The notes under the pieces are model-generated. The model was not told where the DNA came from. It searched no databases and was given only the letters and a program-made list of their open reading frames with translations. Positions 58,181 to 64,000 of a DNA stretch of 64,000 nucleotides are shown here, in pieces. The stretch's first letter is position 1, and each line of letters opens with the position of its first letter. Source of the stretch: Pardosa pseudoannulata (taxonomy: Eukaryota; Arthropoda; Arachnida; Araneae; Lycosidae); contig CM063508.1 of NCBI GenBank assembly GCA_032207245.1, positions 89,314,890 to 89,378,889 of the forward strand, in the 5' to 3' direction. The position numbers and the translations under genes were made by a program.

Positions 58181-61100
58181 CTTTTTGATAACTGACTTGC
58201 AATTTATTCAGAGTTTAAATAAATGGATCAAAGCAGTGTGACTGATTGCGTTGAATACTGCGTTTCTGAGAAAAATGTACGTTTTTATGAGATCCTTCGT
58301 TTATAGGCGTATAGAAGTTCACTTAAAATATGTGTATATATGGCAAAAAAATCCTATCAGATCGCATGCATTATGCACCGTTAGTCACCAATTTCCCCAT
58401 TTAGAAACGGACCAGTGGATTGACGTCAATGAATGCTGTATTAAGTACAAACGGAGGAAGGATTGTCTACAATCCTTTGTGCTTACTCAAACAAACTTTA
58501 AATAAACAGAAGTTTTTTCATACTAGACATGCATAGTCCTTCATCCTTACTTCCCTCTAGACATTGGATTCGCAAGGGATTCATCGATTTAAGGGGCAAT
58601 CATCTTCCTCAATGACATGGTAAACATTTTAACAATAATGAGGAAATGTAAATAAGAGAAAAGTGTGTTAATCAGTGATTTAAAATATAATCCCTAGAAG
58701 TATATGTGGTTAAAATTTCCAAAAAACAAAATCTTTGGATATACAAAAAAAGTCACAATCTTTTTAGAGATATTTATTTTACATAAAATTTTATATAAGG
58801 TAGTATGTAGTGTGAATGAACTGTATACTTATATCAAGCTAATATTAATGAAAAAAAGGACTAGTTGATAGCTAATTTGAAAATATCAAAGCATGCATAA
58901 AACTGCACCATTAACTTATAAGAAAGCGGAAATAATTAATATACTCTTGAATGGTAAAAAAATAAAATTTAAAACTATGATTTATTTTTTTACTCACATT
59001 CAGTGGTTCAAGTTACCAGAAACAGATTTTATCCCTCTAAGCGGTTCGCACGTACAATTCTGCCAAAACGTAGAATTTTCGATGTCCGAAAATGGATGTA
59101 ATGTACAATTCTGTCAGTGCTTTCCCCCATGAAGTTTTGGTCAGGTCGATTGTTTAGGAACTGCACCCCCCTTTGTCTGGCATTTATTGAGAGATGAACT
59201 CCTACCCCCTGAGGTGCAAAGAGACTGATAGCTTTTCATTGCTTTGTAAATCTCTATTTCGAAGTATTTCGTTTGCGGTAACAGATGTATCTCTAATTGC
59301 ACCACTTAAATATCTTAGATGGCTTTCGTAAAAAAATATAAACAAGTCTCTCAAAGAATATTTTTAATTGTACTTTTAGAATCCATTATTTCTTATGGGA
59401 TGATCTTCGAGACTTAACGAGATTTATGTGTATTATAAATTAACAATCCATAATATCTATATGTCTGTTTATAACCAGAAAGTAAACGGATAATAACGAG
59501 GGTGGGTTTACCGTATTCAATTCTAGTCAATAAAGGTGAAGGAAAAAATATAGAACGTTTTAGCCATTGCCACATTAAACCTTTAGCGTATATTTTGAAG
59601 ACTTTTTTCTTCGATGTGTTCCACTCGGAGGGTTATGATAGAAAAGAAAATGTTGGATGATTATAATAATAATAAATTTGAAGCGTCAAATTTAGTATTA
59701 TTTTTAAAAAGCACTGAGTGTGATAGAAATATGAGATAACTTCTTTTCTATCGCAGTTTCGAACTTTTATAAGCTAAATTTAAATAAAAATGCATCTCTT
59801 TGTAAAAAAAATCTGAAGGAAATATTATTTAAAAAGGCATCCAGAATAAAACGTCCAAGTTTAAAGATATGAAATGATAATTAATCAAATAAATACTACT
59901 AAAGAACTCCCTACATTGCTAAAACAGCCTTTTTTTTACTCAACCCCAAATAAGAAAATTTATAGTACGATGAAAAGCAATATCTTTCAAGAAGGCCGTA
60001 AAATACAAATTTTGACAAATGATCAAAAAAGTATATGCAAGTAACGCTTGCTTGGGTTTTTTAATGCTTTTGAAATAACTTTCGACACGCTATGCTAAAA
60101 TCCCTAGCACTAAAAAAGTGTGCGTGATTGAGCTCTGATAACTTCCTGATAAAGACCTTAATTTTCCTTTTTTTTTTCTTAAAGAAAGCTGAAAAAAAAA
60201 CAAAGACTGAATATTTAGTAACCATAACAATGGCACGATATCCTAATGAATTTATGTGTCGTGAGTTAGAGAAGGGTTAGTTGTAAAATGACCTGTTACT
60301 AATAAGCGATAGCTCCAATTTAGAGGCAGCGAGATTGATGATATATAGGAAAATGGAAACCGCCAAGAAATTAGAATGAAATTAGGAAGTTAAGCCAAAT
60401 TAATGCGAGAGAAATACCCAACTGAACCATTTTCATTGATTGTTTCTAATAAATTAAGTACTTAAGAATTGTGCCGGGTATTATTTCATAACCATCTGTA
60501 GGTAACAGTCTAGTGGTCTGGAGATGGTTAGTATTCACCAAAGAACAGATTAGCTATCCAAGAGGACTAAATGCTCCATCATTGCACGTTGAAATCAATA
60601 TCTGGCTCGGTGTCTCTAATGTTGAAAAATAAATGGTTTATTAAAAGATTACTCTTCCTCTGATGGATATGAATGAAAGTTAGCACGCACAGCAGTATAC
60701 GAAGAACTGCGTGTTGCTTAATTGTATCTAGAATATTAAGGTTTCTTTCGAGATTATGCATGTTGCTTGTGGCATCAGAACTAATGACATTTCAACAGTC
60801 ATAAATTATTCTCAACAATTCTGTTCTTTGCACGTTGCAGTAATGTTTCAGAGTTCACAAATGTCACCATAATTTTAACTCAACTCGGTTGAAATTCGCG
60901 AGCGTTGTGAATACAAACCGCAGTAGATGAAAGCGGCATCTGTTAATTTGATAGGATACCGTTCAACTTCTAACCAGAAATATTGCCTGGACGGGAAAGG
61001 GTGGGGCCACAGTAGACGGAAACATAATTAAGGGCCATTTACGTATTGAAAATATACAGATCCACCCTTTACCAGCGTTTTCTTTCAACAAAATATTGGT

Positions 61101-62217
61101 GACTTTATATAAAATAAATACCATTTCGGCAATAATATTTTTTTACTCAATGATTGGCAGAAAGATGAGTAAATTTCTGTCGGAGTTTCCTACAAGAATA
61201 AATTTTATCCTTATGGAGTATTATAGCTCAGTATTAGGTACACGGGTTAAGGAGAATCACATTTCGGCTTCATATACCTTATAAAGAGAAAAAACACATT
61301 AACATAGTATTAAATGCACAAATTATTTTGTTGTTTTTACTCATAACCATGGTGTAAGAAAACCTATCACCAGGTCCCATAGACTACGTCGCATTAAGCG
61401 ACTGGTGCAGGGCTTAGGGGTGGATCAGGGCTAAGGGATATCATATTCAGCTTCCCTTGAGTGAAGAACCACGAGGGCTGAAGACTGACCAAACCTCAAA
61501 TGGGTTCTCGTAATATAGAAGCAGTGACCAAGCAAAAGTACAATTCTTTCAGTACAACTTCTTTGCTTCTTTAGTGTCTAATGTGCACTTAACAAAACTT
61601 TTACAGTCTAACGTAGTAGTAGTGCTTCTTAAACTGTGGGTGACGATCCCAAATGGGGTTGAAAAAGAAAAGTTAAGGTAATTTAGTATTATAGGAACAT
61701 GAATTGAATGAAACTTTAAATGTAATATTCTTCTGTCCTTTAGCAGATACATATATGAAATGACGTCAACACTTATTAAATCAAAATACCGTTCAACGTT
61801 GAATATTCTTTACAGCCAGTAATGTCAAATATTGCAGCAAGATTTCATTGGTGATGTAGCAAAAAACAAGGATATGTGTAGAAACTTGATTTACGGTCAT
61901 TAATTTTTGTATTCTTGAAGCAAATACTAAAATAACATATGCATATTGTTAAATAGAACAAGAAGTTGCAAAAGAAGTTAAATACTTATGGTAAAATATT
62001 GATTATTACATCTTGATTTTACATTTAATTTGTAGATTGACAAAGAAAATCTCGATAATAGTGATCATGAGTAGAAAAAAAGTTTAAGAAGTTATGGTTT
62101 AACTTACAATATTTAACATGATATTGATGAGTTGGACTTAACGTGGTTTCCCAAGCGCATGAGATACGTTGGGAGTAGAAATGTATTTGAAGCTATATCA
62201 AATATGATCCGTAGGAA
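58181..62217. other. Long stretch without recognisable gene
   Basis: Frames at 58251-58505 and 58893-59132 (plus) have no recognised domains; the second contains a short internal repeat (VQFCQ twice). At about 61500-61545 a string similar to the SINE family 2 body (CTCGTAATATAGAAGCAGTG) suggests a fragment of that family. TGACGTCA occurs singly at 58421 and 61760. Confidence 0.45.
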
Positions 62218-62218
62218 G

Positions 62219-62276
<58 letters not shown>

Positions 62277-62321
62277 GTATATGTGTATATATATATATAC
62301 ATATATATGTATATATATATA

Positions 62322-62374
<53 letters not shown>

Positions 62375-62402
62375 ATATATATATATATACACATATATAT
62401 AC

Positions 62403-62433
<31 letters not shown>

Positions 62434-62436
62434 CAC

Positions 62437-62513
<77 letters not shown>
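62219..62513. repeat. (CA)n(TA)n microsatellite with TATGTG interruptions
   Basis: A CA run of about 33 bp, then about 260 bp of AT with TATGTATATGTG interruptions. All long frames here on both strands are repeat readings. Confidence 0.97.
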
Positions 62514-62514
<1 letters not shown>

Positions 62515-64000
62515 TAGAACATGTTTTGCTATTACCAGTAAAATGAAACCATTTTATCTGTGACAGTATTTCATATGAATTTTTTTAAAGAGATATGTTT
62601 AGGATAAAGAGACGACCATAATTTGATGTCTACGAGCAAAATTTAAAAATTATCCGAGCAAAAATATCAAACGCAATTCAGCTGTCTAATACTACTTTCC
62701 TTCTAATGGTAATTTCTTCAGTTAGCAAGATTAAAGCTTTCATTAACAAGACGCTGCCTATTAGCAAGATAACTAAATGCAACACATTAACTTAACCAGT
62801 TTTTTATATGTGTGGGTTAAAGCAACAACAAAATGCTGAACTAAAGTAATTAGTAGTGCCAAATTAAACTAATAGGTATTTCAACTACTCCAAACGGAAC
62901 AATTCACAGATTTCGTCTTTCCAAGAAAATTTCTTTTCCTCACCTTCTTACTTAATAACCTCAAAGTCTTCTGTGATTTTGAATTTACTAATTTATTCGG
63001 GATATGACGGGACTTCACTTGGGATATGTCTCCTGAGTGACAAAAAGGATCAGACCAAAAGAATCTGACACGGTTATTAAATTCTTCCTGGGTAATTTTC
63101 TCGTCTGCAAGGGCACAGACTACGTCAGGAAAAGCACTCTGATATAATGGATGAAAAGCTGTCCTTTGAATGGTTCAACATGCATCAATTATTCATCAGT
63201 CAGTAGAGAGGATTCAGCTCCAGATGGTTTAGTGGTTAGCATTATTCAGTGAAACAGGAACAGACTTCATCAAGTACTAACAGAAACATTGACCAATGTA
63301 AAACTGTATCCTGGGAGGATCAAAACCTCAACTAATTATCCATGAATCATTATATAAGACTTAGTATTCAGACAGCTTTATGGCTAGCATGCAGTGTTCG
63401 AGACATTTACCTGTTTATGGGAAGAACGTGCAAGATAAACATCGTCTGAAACTGCTCTCACAACGAGTTCAGTATGGAACAGGGAATCGGAATCAGGAAA
63501 AAAAATCCCTTCTCACCAGAAAGATCAAAAATGGAGAAAGAGAAGGTTTATGAAGTGTGACATCACGGATATCTTACCCGAAAAATTAGTCTTTAGTCGT
63601 TATGTAGAGAGGAATTTCAGCTTAATAAATATCACGAGCACACGTGCAACGCTCACTTTTCTATTCGCAAACCATCGATGTGTTACCATTGAGGGAGTAT
63701 TCATAGCTCTGAGGAATTTGAAATTGGCTTGTCTACATGGAATCTAGACTTCCCTGGCGACAGTGATATACTAATGTTTTGAGCAATCCCCGTAGTATCA
63801 AAAATAGAGCCGTGTCTGCGGTGCTCTCCGTCTATATAAGGTGCACGCATAAATAAAACAGTTAGAATAAGCCTTGTACGACAGGCGTGAATCGTAAAGG
63901 CTAGTTGTAGTGTTCAAATTAAATAAAAGATTATTGGACAAATATATAACTATACAGTGTCTAAACATTACCGCATTTACATTTTCCATCTTATTTTAAA
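62514..64000. other. No gene supported; tRNA-like string and a core-promoter-like site
   Basis: TCCAGATGGTTTAGTGGTTAG at 63223 resembles the 5' part of a tRNA-Glu/Asp-type gene (A box), but no B box follows, so it is not a tRNA gene. At 63830-63865 CTATATAAGG is followed about 30 bases later by AAAACAGTTAGAAT, resembling a TATA box and start site; it could belong to a solo LTR, but the window ends before any repeat of it could be seen. Plus-strand frame 63550-63747 has no recognised domain. Confidence 0.35.

Noticed and set aside
63221..63260. tRNA-Glu/Asp-like A-box string
   Set aside because: No B box or matching acceptor stem follows; at best a degraded fragment.
63550..63990. Solo LTR with TATA box
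   Set aside because: Only a TATA-like and start-like string are visible; no repeat partner or ends before the window stops.

Overview
This window looks like AT-rich, gene-poor nuclear DNA from an arthropod, most likely an arachnid such as a spider. The grounds are tRNA-headed SINEs in large numbers, several DNA transposon families, long AT microsatellites, and no bacterial or viral gene organisation. The species assignment is inference; nothing in the window names the host. No complete protein-coding gene can be read. Most open frames are microsatellite readings (long YIYI tracts), pieces of transposons, or chance frames.

Repeat layout. 2.35-3.43 kb is a TTAA-flanked element filled by an AT microsatellite. 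4.67-6.39 kb is a hAT transposon carrying a 5'-truncated LINE. 6.46-7.03 kb is a piggyBac-like element and 7.97-8.21 kb a short TTAA element. 8.52-9.30 kb is a second hAT. 10.63-11.44 kb holds a SINE split by a TTAA element, then a second SINE family. 18.06-19.53 kb is a nearly perfect 732-bp tandem duplication. 33.05-33.21 kb is a mini-hAT. 39.3-40.4 kb is an ~88-bp satellite-like array. 41-58 kb is SINE-dense: ten copies of one family, three of them inside tandem arrays (48.2-49.6, 50.6-51.5 and 55.6-56.6 kb), plus more TTAA elements at 44.6, 47.7, 49.9 and 56.6 kb. AT microsatellites occur at 2.7, 28.4, 30.6, 38.2, 38.7, 53.8 and 62.2 kb.

Possible host gene. Between about 11.6 and 36.1 kb there are hints of a minus-strand gene. 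At 35.77-36.08 kb a CpG-rich, CCAAT-rich promoter-like patch leads into a candidate first exon ending at a good splice donor. Regulatory-type clusters lie at 34.98 (three CRE-type sites), 32.70 (AP-1/kappaB/CRE) and 31.78 kb (CRE/CCAAT). At 11.66-11.80 kb a candidate terminal exon follows a good splice acceptor. These pieces have not been linked by any transcript; joining them is inference.

How the parts relate. The clearest story is a layered history of insertions: LINE into hAT, piggyBac-like elements into SINEs, and SINEs into tandem arrays. Several insertions have readable target-site duplications, so their order can be worked out. The remaining long stretches are AT-rich DNA in which I see no gene.
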